A program made the translations under genes and the position numbers. Below the pieces are notes generated by a model that was not told where the DNA came from, ran no database searches, and saw nothing but the letters and a program-made list of their open reading frames with translations. A stretch of 64,000 nt of DNA, taken from Methylotenera sp. (GTDB taxonomy: Bacteria; Pseudomonadota; Gammaproteobacteria; Burkholderiales; Methylophilaceae). Positions 17,825 to 26,303 of this stretch are shown here, in pieces. The stretch's first letter is position 1, and every line of letters starts with the position of its first letter. The stretch lies in contig PERG01000003.1 in NCBI GenBank assembly GCA_002928535.1, positions 1 through 64,000 on the forward strand. The letters run 5' to 3'.

Positions 17825-18509
17825 GAGTTAGCAATGATTGGATATTGGGTAACACATGTATCTTATGTAATTTACAGTATTCTTGCCAATCAGGCACTTC
17901 CGTCCAATCACTCAAGAATACAAAATCCATTCCAGCGCGTACGGCAGCTTCATGGTCATATTTGCTGTCGCCTAAAAATAAAGCTGGGCGCTTGATATTA
18001 TCGTTTGCTATTTCCCGGGCTAATACCGTGTCTTTATTATCCGGACTGCCGAACAATCCGCCATCAAATAAGCTTGCTAAAGTTTTTTTGGATTCCTCCG
18101 TACGTTTCGCGAACAATGCACGGATTTCTTCCTGGTCACCGCCAGAAAGTATTAGCCAATTAGCATCTGCTGTCTTCGCGCGCAATTCAGCTAGTCCTTT
18201 TGCTATTTCACACGCCATTAAACCAGCTTCAAGCTCTTTAGCAAAGCCATCTAGTAATGTTTCTAATGCTGCTTCAGTTACTGGCTGATGTAATACTTCG
18301 CTCAAATACCACTCAAATTTATGGTAGCGCGAAATTCCGCCTAGTTTTACATGGTAATCCACTAAAGCCTGCGCCTGCGCATCGGTAGCGCCCAATTTTT
18401 TGGCCACACGGAAATAGGCTTCTGTTTTAACAACATTTGAATCAAGCACGACGCCATCGCAGTCGAATACGAAGGTTTTGTATTTTTTAATATCAATATT
18501 ATCTTGCAA
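17814..18509 (-). CDS. HAD-superfamily phosphatase
   Basis: A 231-residue HAD hydrolase. Motif I is FVFDCDGVVLDSN with both catalytic Asp residues, motif II is WLILSGGDQEE, and motif IV is ALFLGDSKYDHEAA. An alpha-helical cap lies between I and II, as in phosphoglycolate phosphatase-like enzymes. The substrate is unknown; a sugar phosphate made for the adjacent glycosyltransferases is reasonable. It does not resemble GmhB, so I do not assign the missing heptose bisphosphatase step to it. The start is TTG at 18509 with AGGA upstream. It heads the minus-strand five-gene set. Confidence 0.8.
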   Translation of the reverse strand: MQDNIDIKKYKTFVFDCDGVVLDSNVVKTEAYFRVAKKLGATDAQAQALVDYHVKLGGISRYHKFEWYLSEVLHQPVTEAALETLLDGFAKELEAGLMACEIAKGLAELRAKTADANWLILSGGDQEEIRALFAKRTEESKKTLASLFDGGLFGSPDNKDTVLAREIANDNIKRPALFLGDSKYDHEAAVRAGMDFVFLSDWTEVPDWQEYCKLHKIHVLPNIQSLLTHAV

Positions 18510-18550
18510 GGTACATCCTGTAATTTATTAATGCTTTATATAAAAAATAA

Positions 18551-18586
18551 AGGGTTTTGCCTTCCGGCAAAACCCTCATTATATCC
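18551..18586 (-). terminator. Rho-independent terminator of edd-eda
   Basis: A perfect 11-base stem (AGGGTTTTGCC with GGCAAAACCCT) and a TTCC loop occupy 18551-18576. On the minus strand, just after the eda stop, it is followed by TTTATTTTTT read downward from position 18550. It separates the edd-eda transcript from the HAD gene set. The coordinates given include only the hairpin and a few bases. Confidence 0.85.
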
Positions 18587-18612
18587 AGTTAGATATAATC
18601 AAGCCGGTCTGA

Positions 18613-19239
18613 TTAAGCTGGCTTGATCGCGCTGGCTTCTTTAGCTAATTTGGTAATATGCGCCCAATCGCCGCGCGCTACAGCATCTGCCGGGGTTAAC
18701 CAAGTACCCCCACAAACGACAACGTTAGGCAGGCTCAGGAATTGTGGGGCTGACTCAACCGTTACGCCGCCTGTAGGGCAGAACTTCACATCGCCGAATG
18801 GGCCTGAAAAACCTTTGAGTAAATTGATGCCGCCCACTGCTACTGCAGGGAATAATTTCAAGAAATAGTAATCATCGGCATTCGCCATCATGATTTCTGA
18901 ACCGGTAGAAACCCCTGGCAACAAAGGCAAACCGATCTTACGTGCGAACTGGCCTAGCTCCGCTGTGTAGCCAGGGCTCACTGCAAATTGACAACCCGCA
19001 TCTTTTGACGCTTGTGCATCTTTCAAATTACGTACCGTGCCGGAACCCAAAATTGCATCTGGTACATGTTTCGCAATTTGTTCCATACCTGCCAATGCGC
19101 AAGATGTACGTAGAGTCACTTCAAGCACCTTGATACCGCCAGCAAGTAAAGCTTCTGCCATAGGCACAGCATCTTCAACGCGGTTAATCACGATCACAGG
19201 AATGACTGGGCCGTGATTGGCTAGATCTAATGTATTCAT
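18613..19239 (-). CDS. eda: 2-keto-3-deoxy-6-phosphogluconate aldolase
   Basis: Cleaves KDPG to pyruvate and glyceraldehyde 3-phosphate (Entner-Doudoroff pathway); it can also act on 4-hydroxy-2-oxoglutarate. It is a 208-residue TIM-barrel class I aldolase. KVLEVTLRTSCAL carries the catalytic Glu, LGSGTV and FAVSPGYT follow, and FLKLFPAVAVGG contains the Schiff-base Lys. In ribulose-monophosphate methylotrophs this is a known cleavage route for formaldehyde-derived hexose phosphate. It is downstream of edd on the same strand, with a 144-base spacer that contains a family B hairpin. Confidence 0.94.
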   Translation of the reverse strand: MNTLDLANHGPVIPVIVINRVEDAVPMAEALLAGGIKVLEVTLRTSCALAGMEQIAKHVPDAILGSGTVRNLKDAQASKDAGCQFAVSPGYTAELGQFARKIGLPLLPGVSTGSEIMMANADDYYFLKLFPAVAVGGINLLKGFSGPFGDVKFCPTGGVTVESAPQFLSLPNVVVCGGTWLTPADAVARGDWAHITKLAKEASAIKPA

Positions 19240-19288
19240 ATTGTTTCTCTGATTAAGTTAATTCGAAATTTTTATTTGGAATTCAAGG

Positions 19289-19382
19289 CGTTTCAAAAGC
19301 AATTTAGGCAAGGCATTTAAGCAAGACAGTACGAAAAGTACGGCGAGCGAAAATAACGCTGCCTAAATTATATTTTCAAACG
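19289..19382. repeat. Family B hairpin element, copy 1 (eda-edd spacer)
   Basis: A palindromic element filling the spacer. The outer arms CGTTTcAAAA (19289-19298) and TTTTcAAACG (19373-19382) pair with one mismatch; the inner arms AATTTAGGCA (19301-19310) and TGCCTAAATT (19360-19369) pair perfectly. The interior has GACAGTAC (19325-19332) followed by AAGTACGGCGA, the core shared with the two copies near pth-ychF. It ends about 2 bases before the edd stop codon. In mRNA it would form a long hairpin between edd and eda. Confidence 0.75.
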
Positions 19383-19383
19383 G

Positions 19384-21213
19384 CTATAGCCAGGTGATAG
19401 CACCCTCTTCGGCTGACAGTACGTTTCTCCGCATCCCACCAAACAACTCACGACCAATCCCATGTGAGTTGTAATGACGTTTGCTGTCAGATAACTCTTC
19501 AACTTCGCGCTCTGCCCAGGTGTCTTCATCCACCAGTACGTTCAATGTGCCTACTGCTGCATTCAAGCGAATGATATCGCCATTACGCACTTTGGCTAAA
19601 GAACCGCCTGCAGAAGCTTCCGGGCTCAGGTGGATCGCAGCAGGAATCTTGCCTGACGCGCCGCTCATCCGGCCATCTGTAACAATTGCCACCATAAAGC
19701 CTTTATTCTGCAATACCGCCAATGGTGGTGTGAGTTTATGCAACTCCGGCATGCCATTCGCTTTTGGTCCTTGGAAACGTACCACTGCAACAAAATCGCG
19801 TTCCAATTCACCACGATCAAATGCCGCCAATAGTTCTTCCTGTGCATCAAACACAATCGCAGGCGCTTCAATGATATGACGATCTTCAGGAACGGCTGAA
19901 ATCTTAATCACTGACCGACCTAAATTGCCTTTCAGCAAGCGTAAACCGCCTGATTCGTTGAATGGGAAAGCAGCGGTACGCACGATGGTTTCATCGGTGC
20001 TTTCTTTCGGTAAATCTTTCCACACAATCGTTTTATTGTTTTGTGCATCAGTTTCTAAAGTCGGTAATTTACCGTAATCGCGTAAGCCGCCATAAGCCAC
20101 TGTAAAGACGTCGGGATACATGTAACCTGCATCGATCAGTTCGCGGATCACGAATGCCGGACCACCTGCCGCCTGGAATTGATTCACATCAGCTTTGCCA
20201 TTCGGATAAACACTCGCCAATAGCGGTGTTGCTTTGGCCAGATAATGGAAATCAGTCCAGTCGATAATGATACCTGCTGCACGGGCTACTGCTACCCAGT
20301 GAATCAGGTGATTGGTAGAACCGCCCGTGGCAAGCAAAGCCACCATTGCATTTACAATTACGTGTTCATCAACAAGCTTGCCAATCGGGGTGAAACGTTG
20401 TTTCTGGGTATTAGCCAACACCATCTTAACGGCTTCACGTGTCAATGTTTCACGCAGGCCATCATGCGGATGTACGAATGCCGCACCAGGTACATGCAAG
20501 CCCATGGCTTCGAGCAACATCTGATTACTATTGGCAGTACCATAGAAAGTACAGGTACCGGCGCCGTGGTAGGCCGCTGATTCGGACTCTAACAGCTCCT
20601 GACGGCCAACTTTACCTTGTGCATATTGTTCACGTACTTTGGATTTTGCAGTGTTATCCAGACCGGTACTCATAGGACCTGCGGGTACGAACACACAAGG
20701 TAAATGACCAAAATGCAAGGCGCCGATTAATAAGCCTGGAACGATCTTGTCGCAGACGCCTAATAATAATGCCGCATCAAATACGTCATGCGACAAAGCG
20801 ATAGCAGTACTCATGGCAATGGTGTCGCGGCTGAACAGACTTAACTCCATGCCCGGTTCACCTTGTGTTACGCCATCACACATTGCGGGTACGCCGCCCG
20901 CCACTTGCACAGTGGCACCACGTTTATGCGCTTCGTCACGGATAATGTCGGGATAATTCACATAGGGCTGATGTGCAGACAACATTTCGTTATATGCCGT
21001 CACGATTCCAATATGTGGATTCTTCTCGGCGACTAAACGTAATTTGTCATTCTGCGGCAACACAGCAAACGCATGGGCGACATTTGCACAGCCCAAGCGG
21101 TCAGAACCGCGAGGACGGTTAATAATTTCATCAACACGCTGCAAATAAGCTTTTCTGGTCGGTCGACTACGTTCGCGTATACGCTCGGTAACTTCTATAT
21201 GGGATTGTTTCAT
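19384..21213 (-). CDS. edd: 6-phosphogluconate dehydratase
   Basis: Iron-sulfur dehydratase of the IlvD/Edd family that makes KDPG from 6-phosphogluconate. 609 residues, usual length. GVPAMCDGVTQGEPGMELSL and LLGVCDKIVPGLLIG hold two cluster Cys residues, HGAGTCTFYGTANSNQMLLE the third; GRMSGASGKIPAAIH is the C-terminal signature. Expected regulation by HexR or the like is not visible. It sits between the carbamoyltransferase gene and eda. Both edd and eda interrupt what is otherwise an LPS locus. Confidence 0.95.
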   Translation of the reverse strand: MKQSHIEVTERIRERSRPTRKAYLQRVDEIINRPRGSDRLGCANVAHAFAVLPQNDKLRLVAEKNPHIGIVTAYNEMLSAHQPYVNYPDIIRDEAHKRGATVQVAGGVPAMCDGVTQGEPGMELSLFSRDTIAMSTAIALSHDVFDAALLLGVCDKIVPGLLIGALHFGHLPCVFVPAGPMSTGLDNTAKSKVREQYAQGKVGRQELLESESAAYHGAGTCTFYGTANSNQMLLEAMGLHVPGAAFVHPHDGLRETLTREAVKMVLANTQKQRFTPIGKLVDEHVIVNAMVALLATGGSTNHLIHWVAVARAAGIIIDWTDFHYLAKATPLLASVYPNGKADVNQFQAAGGPAFVIRELIDAGYMYPDVFTVAYGGLRDYGKLPTLETDAQNNKTIVWKDLPKESTDETIVRTAAFPFNESGGLRLLKGNLGRSVIKISAVPEDRHIIEAPAIVFDAQEELLAAFDRGELERDFVAVVRFQGPKANGMPELHKLTPPLAVLQNKGFMVAIVTDGRMSGASGKIPAAIHLSPEASAGGSLAKVRNGDIIRLNAAVGTLNVLVDEDTWAEREVEELSDSKRHYNSHGIGRELFGGMRRNVLSAEEGAITWL

Positions 21214-21396
21214 CTGATCGATTGCTCTGTAAGGGGGCGCAAAATGCGCAATAACGGTGCAAAAATTAATAAACTATCTCAATTATCCCCCGAAGCAGGG
21301 CGCACCGTCAAACAAGACTTGCAGCATATGCGCCTTTTTATTGAATGACTTAAGTAATAATTAAACGTAAAAAATGCCTAAAAAACGACCTACTAA
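21214..21396. other. Spacer upstream of edd
   Basis: A 183-base gap between the carbamoyltransferase stop and the edd start, presumably carrying the edd promoter. It has a small palindrome GCGCAAAATGCGC near 21238. A 34-codon plus-strand reading frame starting ATGCGCAATAAC runs to about 21348, but has no ribosome-binding site I can defend. No terminator hairpin is evident after the carbamoyltransferase. Confidence 0.4.
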
Positions 21397-23115
21397 CTAA
21401 GTTTTAGTTACCAGGATATCTTCCATCATGAGGTATTCCAGGTCGCAACCAAAGAACATATTCAGCGCATCCGTAGGTGTACAGATCATCGGTTCACCAC
21501 GACGGTTCAAGGAAGTATTCAATACGACCGGTACACCGCGCAACTTTTCCAGATGCTCGATCAACTCATAATAGCGCGGATTGGTAGCCCTGGTCACCAC
21601 TTGCGCACGTGCAGTGCCATCCTCATGCACCACTTCTGGTATGCGTGATTTCCAATGTTCTGCCACATCAAACGTAAACGTCATGTACGGTGCCGGATGT
21701 TTGGTTTGCAGGATGTCCGGCGCAACACGGTCTAGCATGCTTGGGCAGAATGGGCGCCAGCGTTCTCGGTATTTAATCTGTGCATTGATGCGATCTGCAA
21801 CACCGGGATAACTAGGATCGCCTAAGATACTGCGGCATCCTAGAGAGCGTGGCCCAAATTCCATACGGCCCTGTAGCCAGGCCAGTGGATTACCGCTGGC
21901 AAGTAACTCTGCGCCTCTATGCGCTGCATTCTCAACGCGGGTGAATTTAGGTTTGGCCGGATGTGCCTCACAAGCAGCGATACACTCTTCAGTGGTAAAA
22001 GCCGGGCCTAAATACGCATGCTCCATTTTATGGATGGTATCTCCCGCCAAATGTGCGGCATATGTGGCTGCACCTAAGGAAGTGCCGTTATCACCGGATG
22101 CCGGCTGCACAAATAATTCTTTTACATGCGGCATGGCAATAATGCGCTGGTTCAGTTTCACATTGAGTGCTACGCCACCTGCCATTGCGATACGGCCGGT
22201 TTCTTTGATAATATCGCCTAAATAGTAGTCGATCATTTTCAAGGCAACATCTTCCAGCAAAGCTTGCACTGAAGCTGCATAATGAATATAAGGATCGTCA
22301 ATTTCATCGCCATGGCGTTTGGGGCCTAACCATTCGACCAACTCCGGCGTAAAGTAATAGCCTTTGCCGTTTTCTTTATAGCGACGTAGTCCGACAACAT
22401 TCACCAGTTTGGTATTAACGCGTAAATCACCATCTTCAAAGGTAATGAGCTTAGACAAGTCATATTTGCTGGCGTCACCGTAAGGCGCCATGCCCATCAC
22501 TTTGAACTCACCGTCCAGCATTTCAAAACCCAGATACTCGGTAATGGCGCCGTACATGCCGCCTAAAGAATCCGGGTCGTAGAACTCTTTGATTTTGTGG
22601 ATTTTGCCGTTTTCGCCGTAGCCGAAGAACGTCGTGGCGTACTCGCCTTTGCCATCAATGCCGACAATAGCGGTTTTTTCTTTAAAACCACTTAGGTGAT
22701 AGGCACTGGAAGCATGTGAAAGATGGTGTTCAACCGGCACGAACTTGGCTTTGCTTAAGCCTAAATCGGCCATCAGCTTTAGAGATTTATCGCGATTACG
22801 GCGATAGCGGCGATTGCCATTAAAAATTGCATCCAGTGCACGGTCAGGCGCGTACCAATGGCGTTTAGCATAATGCCAACGCGCTTTGGTACTTAACGGG
22901 ATTTCTGCATATGGAAACGCGACGATATCCACGTCTTCCGGCTTGATGCCCGCTTGCTTCATGCAGAATTTAGCAGCTTCATACGGAAACTGATTTTTGG
23001 CGTGTTTATCACGAATAAAGCGCTCTTCTTCCGCAGCAGCAATGATTTTGCCATCGACGAGAATTGCCGCCGAAGCATCGTGACCTAAAGCACCAGATAA
23101 TCCTAAAACAATCAT
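21397..23115 (-). CDS. Carbamoyltransferase (NodU/CmcH type), LPS-core candidate
   Basis: A 572-residue carbamoyltransferase with the N-terminal ASKHA-like fold (LGLSGALGHDASAAILVDG) and metal-binding histidines in VEHHLSHASSAYHLSG, then GVALNVKLNQ and QPASGDNGTSLGAA. The C-terminal domain has WLQGRMEFGPRSLGCRSIL and VVLNTSLNRRGEPM. Such enzymes transfer carbamoyl from carbamoyl phosphate to a hydroxyl. In P. aeruginosa a homologue in the core locus (wapO) carbamoylates heptose; the neighbours here (WaaG, WaaP, kinases) suggest the same, but I did not verify orthology. Last gene of the waaG operon. Confidence 0.88.
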   Translation of the reverse strand: MIVLGLSGALGHDASAAILVDGKIIAAAEEERFIRDKHAKNQFPYEAAKFCMKQAGIKPEDVDIVAFPYAEIPLSTKARWHYAKRHWYAPDRALDAIFNGNRRYRRNRDKSLKLMADLGLSKAKFVPVEHHLSHASSAYHLSGFKEKTAIVGIDGKGEYATTFFGYGENGKIHKIKEFYDPDSLGGMYGAITEYLGFEMLDGEFKVMGMAPYGDASKYDLSKLITFEDGDLRVNTKLVNVVGLRRYKENGKGYYFTPELVEWLGPKRHGDEIDDPYIHYAASVQALLEDVALKMIDYYLGDIIKETGRIAMAGGVALNVKLNQRIIAMPHVKELFVQPASGDNGTSLGAATYAAHLAGDTIHKMEHAYLGPAFTTEECIAACEAHPAKPKFTRVENAAHRGAELLASGNPLAWLQGRMEFGPRSLGCRSILGDPSYPGVADRINAQIKYRERWRPFCPSMLDRVAPDILQTKHPAPYMTFTFDVAEHWKSRIPEVVHEDGTARAQVVTRATNPRYYELIEHLEKLRGVPVVLNTSLNRRGEPMICTPTDALNMFFGCDLEYLMMEDILVTKT

Positions 23116-23136
23116 GTAGAGTTCTCAAAAAACTAA

Positions 23137-24624
23137 TTAATGAATATGTGCCAACTTGAGCGGCTGATGATCTGCATAGACCGCCTTGAATACTTTTTTA
23201 AAGGCATTGCTTAAAGCCTCATCATGCTGCCAATTGCGCATGAATCGTCTTAAATCACGCGCATGCTGGTGTTTTGCCATCAAACCGAAACGATGCTGCT
23301 GCATACTATCCAGATCGATTAGCAACGGCTTCCCGTCTACAATCATGATATTGCTAGCCTTCATATCGCCATGCGATATTTGTAGCAAATATAAACGGTA
23401 AAACATTTCAACCAGCTGTTTGACCAGTTCAGCTCTTTTTGCTTTATCTGTCTCTGCAGCAAAAACAATATCTACCGTAGGCGCTTCAATATACTCGCTT
23501 AGGAAATAACTTTTACCGCGGAGTAGATTTAAGAAGTAACGCTGTTCAAGCAAACTCACGGGCTGTATCGCCGGCACTCCTAAAAGGCGGAGACGATGCG
23601 CATTCGACCATGAGGCGGCGGCACGTGTTTTTCTGAAACTGCGCATCATGCCATGCCATAAACTTTTCACATTGTACCGCTTGATGACTATTTTTTGGGC
23701 ATCTTTAGCACCAAAAGAGGCTGTAAGCAGACCCACTGTACAGGTGTTACCGCTTTTAAAAGCAGGCACTTGCAGGCATTGATCAAACATCAGTGCATTT
23801 TGCACATCCATAACAGTTCGATACGCACTGACCACTGCCAGGAACTGGCCTTGGCTGCGATGTACCTGCACATCAGTACAAGTTCGAAATACTTTTTTAT
23901 CCGCATAGGCATTGGTAACTGTGCAGCGATGGACTGCAATCAGGTGCTGCAACAAAGTTAATCTCGGTAAAGTTTGCCAGCCTCTAGCATCTCCGTAGGT
24001 TTTCAATAGCTGCGGCAGCCATTTTACAATTTCAAGCACATCAAATTTGGACAATAAGGCTGCCAAATTCCTGAGCGCCGATTGGCCTTCATTATGCTTT
24101 GGCAAGGGTCTAATGCCATCGCCATCAAGCGTGAATACGCGATCATCTTGAAGTAGGAAGTTCTTAAGATAAAGGTCCGTCTGCTGCAACCCTGCCTTGT
24201 GATGCTGAGCGACTTCCCTAATCAGCTGAGTGGCAATCTGCAGGCGTAGACTTGATCCTAAAGCCAATGCATTCCAGACTTGCTCTGCATTTGCAGCGCC
24301 TGATATTTCCTTTAAGACCAGCACATAGGCTGATTGATCTGTCAAAACCTGATAGGTGAGTACTTCGGGGGTCAATATGCGTGCAGCTAATAATTGCTGG
24401 ATGCCCTCTAAATCGCGTTGTGCATATTTTTCTGCCTGCTTTCCGAAAAATAGCTTTGCATACACCGGCTTATCATGCCAAATAGCTTGAAAGACCTGCC
24501 GCTTCCCCGGCACTTCCCTCACTAGTCGTATGGGTTTTAAAATACTCCTATCTGCCAACATAAATGGAGCCAAAACAGGAGAAGTCTCTGAATGCACAGT
24601 GGTGTCGGAAATAGCGCTCACCAT
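23137..24624 (-). CDS. Tandem-domain LPS-core kinase-like protein
   Basis: A 495-residue protein with two kinase-like modules. The first (about 30-215) has AKLFFGKQAEKYAQRDLEG, then HHKAGLQQTDLYLKNFLL as catalytic loop and FTLDGDGI as Mg-binding site. The second (about 300-490) has IVIKRYN, YLLQISHGDMKASNIMI and LLIDLDSMQQHRF. Both look like the Kdo/heptose kinase group, and the arrangement recalls the large kinase-like protein PA5006 of the P. aeruginosa core locus. The substrate is unknown. The start overlaps the hydroxylase stop by 7 bases; the carbamoyltransferase follows after 21. Confidence 0.8.
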   Translation of the reverse strand: MVSAISDTTVHSETSPVLAPFMLADRSILKPIRLVREVPGKRQVFQAIWHDKPVYAKLFFGKQAEKYAQRDLEGIQQLLAARILTPEVLTYQVLTDQSAYVLVLKEISGAANAEQVWNALALGSSLRLQIATQLIREVAQHHKAGLQQTDLYLKNFLLQDDRVFTLDGDGIRPLPKHNEGQSALRNLAALLSKFDVLEIVKWLPQLLKTYGDARGWQTLPRLTLLQHLIAVHRCTVTNAYADKKVFRTCTDVQVHRSQGQFLAVVSAYRTVMDVQNALMFDQCLQVPAFKSGNTCTVGLLTASFGAKDAQKIVIKRYNVKSLWHGMMRSFRKTRAAASWSNAHRLRLLGVPAIQPVSLLEQRYFLNLLRGKSYFLSEYIEAPTVDIVFAAETDKAKRAELVKQLVEMFYRLYLLQISHGDMKASNIMIVDGKPLLIDLDSMQQHRFGLMAKHQHARDLRRFMRNWQHDEALSNAFKKVFKAVYADHQPLKLAHIH

Positions 24625-25502
24625 GAACCAAACAACTTTTTGAGCTTATTAATAATGCCAGTGGTGTTTTCTGCATGCATTTTTTTGGCCCGTTTTTCAC
24701 GCTTGGCAGCCAACTTCTTAGCCTGCGCAATATTTTCAGGCGTGTCATTAGGCCTAGCCACATACAAGGTATGCCGGGATTCCCCCACAGCATTCTCAAT
24801 GGCTTGGGCGGTATAGTAATAAAGCGCGATAGATTTACGCGTCACATCAGGGGGCGTGGTTAACGGATCCGGATGCCCATGAAAACTATCGCAGTCAGTG
24901 TTAAATATAACGCAACGGTTAAACAGTGGCGCAACGCTTTTAACTTTTTGCTGCATCGTCTTATCCCACAGTTCCAGTTCGCCACCGTATTCAGGCTTCC
25001 AATCCTTGTTGAGATAAATCAGCACATTGATGCGGCGACGTAACTGCAATGCTTCGTTCACTTGAAAGTCCGCATGGATGCCCAGCATACCGCCTGTGCT
25101 AATCTCATGCAGACCCCCGCCTGCAAAATACGGATCAGGAATTAAGCCTTTGATATTCGTTAAGCCTTCTAAAAACGCCAGCATGGCCGGCGAATTGAAA
25201 AAGGCAAAAGCACTTTGCATCCATACATCACAACCATAGGGCGAGATTTGACGCTTGAACTGGCCGCCATAGCCCTTTTCATAGTTTTTATCATGCGGCT
25301 TTGCTTCCGCAGGGAAATGCGCCAGTAATTCGTTCGCGACATCTGAGGGTAAAAATTGGTCAATGACCGTATGGGCAAAGGGCTCAGCAAACGCATAGGC
25401 TTCCATGCCTGCCATACCGATTTCTCTCGCCAGCCCTACATCTAACTGCAAGCCCTGATGATGAGCGATAGGTAATAAACCATCTATCGTAATAGTATTC
25501 AA
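24618..25502 (-). CDS. 2-oxoglutarate/Fe(II) dioxygenase, prolyl-4-hydroxylase type
   Basis: A 294-residue protein with a P4Hc-like double-stranded beta-helix. The iron triad is visible: HADFQ (HxD, about residue 140), and a distal His in SFHGHPDPL; VTRKSIALYYYT supplies the Arg that binds 2-oxoglutarate. LRRRINVLIYLNKDW and GGELELW are typical. In this operon it could hydroxylate an LPS sugar or acyl chain, or a protein; the substrate is not known. It starts with TTG and overlaps the GT2 stop; the end overlaps the tandem kinase start. Thus it is firmly embedded in the core operon. Confidence 0.82.
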   Translation of the reverse strand: MNTITIDGLLPIAHHQGLQLDVGLAREIGMAGMEAYAFAEPFAHTVIDQFLPSDVANELLAHFPAEAKPHDKNYEKGYGGQFKRQISPYGCDVWMQSAFAFFNSPAMLAFLEGLTNIKGLIPDPYFAGGGLHEISTGGMLGIHADFQVNEALQLRRRINVLIYLNKDWKPEYGGELELWDKTMQQKVKSVAPLFNRCVIFNTDCDSFHGHPDPLTTPPDVTRKSIALYYYTAQAIENAVGESRHTLYVARPNDTPENIAQAKKLAAKREKRAKKMHAENTTGIINKLKKLFGSW

Positions 25503-26299
25503 TTCAAATTCTCAGGAAATTGATCAATCTTTTTTAAGATCTTCATTTTACGCTTTACCCGACGATTCAATTCATCATATCCCAACAGCAGGCCCACTGT
25601 ACCAGCCTCTACGTGATCCAGATATTTGAATAACTTCATCGGTGAAATCAGGCGGATATTTTTGCCTTGATTAAGCAAAATTTCTTGCAGGGCATAGCTT
25701 GGAATGCGATCTTCCATGAGAAATGTGTAACCATGCTGCTTCATCCACTTAACATTCCATAATGCAAAAAAACTTTTGATATATTGCTCACGCCAAGCTT
25801 TTGGGTCCCGCGCTGGAATACCGATTACACGTTTGGCACGTCGGCTGTAATGTTTAAGAAAACGTGAAAATAAGCGCCAACCAGTCCTGAAGTAACCACG
25901 ATTGACTTGTTCTCGACAACCTTCTGCAACCGTTTGTGAAGAACATAACCGTAAAAAATCATTAAACACTTCCGGCTCATAGACAAAAGTATCGGTATGC
26001 ATCAGAAATAAATAATCGTCCTCTATTTTTTCCAGGATCATATCCAATGCCCGTCCATGGGCAATAAAGCCTTTTTCCTTGACTGCAGGTACACGCTCTA
26101 TCAAATGAATCCAATCCAAGCTGCGCAAATAATCCGTGCTGGCATCTTGGGAATCGTTATCAACCACCCAAACTTTGACCCGTTTGGCATCCAACAAGCC
26201 GTTATCGAAATGCTGTTTAAGCAAGGTTAAACAAATCTTGGTGAGTTCTAAAGTTTTATAATTCACCAGTGCAATTGAAAAATTTGGCAATGCATCCAT
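25499..26299 (-). CDS. GT2-family glycosyltransferase
   Basis: A 266-residue GT-A type transferase. ALVNYKTLELTKICL and VWVVDNDSQDASTDYLR form the nucleotide-binding half; FLMHTDTFVYEPEVF contains a His-Thr-Asp in the position of the metal-binding DxD. A basic segment follows. It probably adds a core sugar. It starts 4 bases after the inaA-like kinase and overlaps the hydroxylase gene at TTGA. The replacement of the first Asp of DxD by His is a deviation worth noting. Confidence 0.8.
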   Translation of the reverse strand: MDALPNFSIALVNYKTLELTKICLTLLKQHFDNGLLDAKRVKVWVVDNDSQDASTDYLRSLDWIHLIERVPAVKEKGFIAHGRALDMILEKIEDDYLFLMHTDTFVYEPEVFNDFLRLCSSQTVAEGCREQVNRGYFRTGWRLFSRFLKHYSRRAKRVIGIPARDPKAWREQYIKSFFALWNVKWMKQHGYTFLMEDRIPSYALQEILLNQGKNIRLISPMKLFKYLDHVEAGTVGLLLGYDELNRRVKRKMKILKKIDQFPENLN

Positions 26300-26303
26300 A
26301 CGT

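Noticed and set aside
17814-18509. HAD protein as the missing heptose bisphosphatase GmhB
   Set aside because: GmhB is shorter, lacks this helical cap and has its own zinc-loop signature, none of which is seen here.
18598-18627. Inverted repeat ATCAAGCC...GGCTTGAT at the eda 3' end
   Set aside because: Half of it is eda coding sequence and the strong terminator just beyond explains transcription end; likely incidental.
21241-21348. Possible 34-codon ORF upstream of edd (plus strand)
   Set aside because: It has a plausible ATG but no supporting ribosome-binding site, no known match and overlaps the expected edd promoter.
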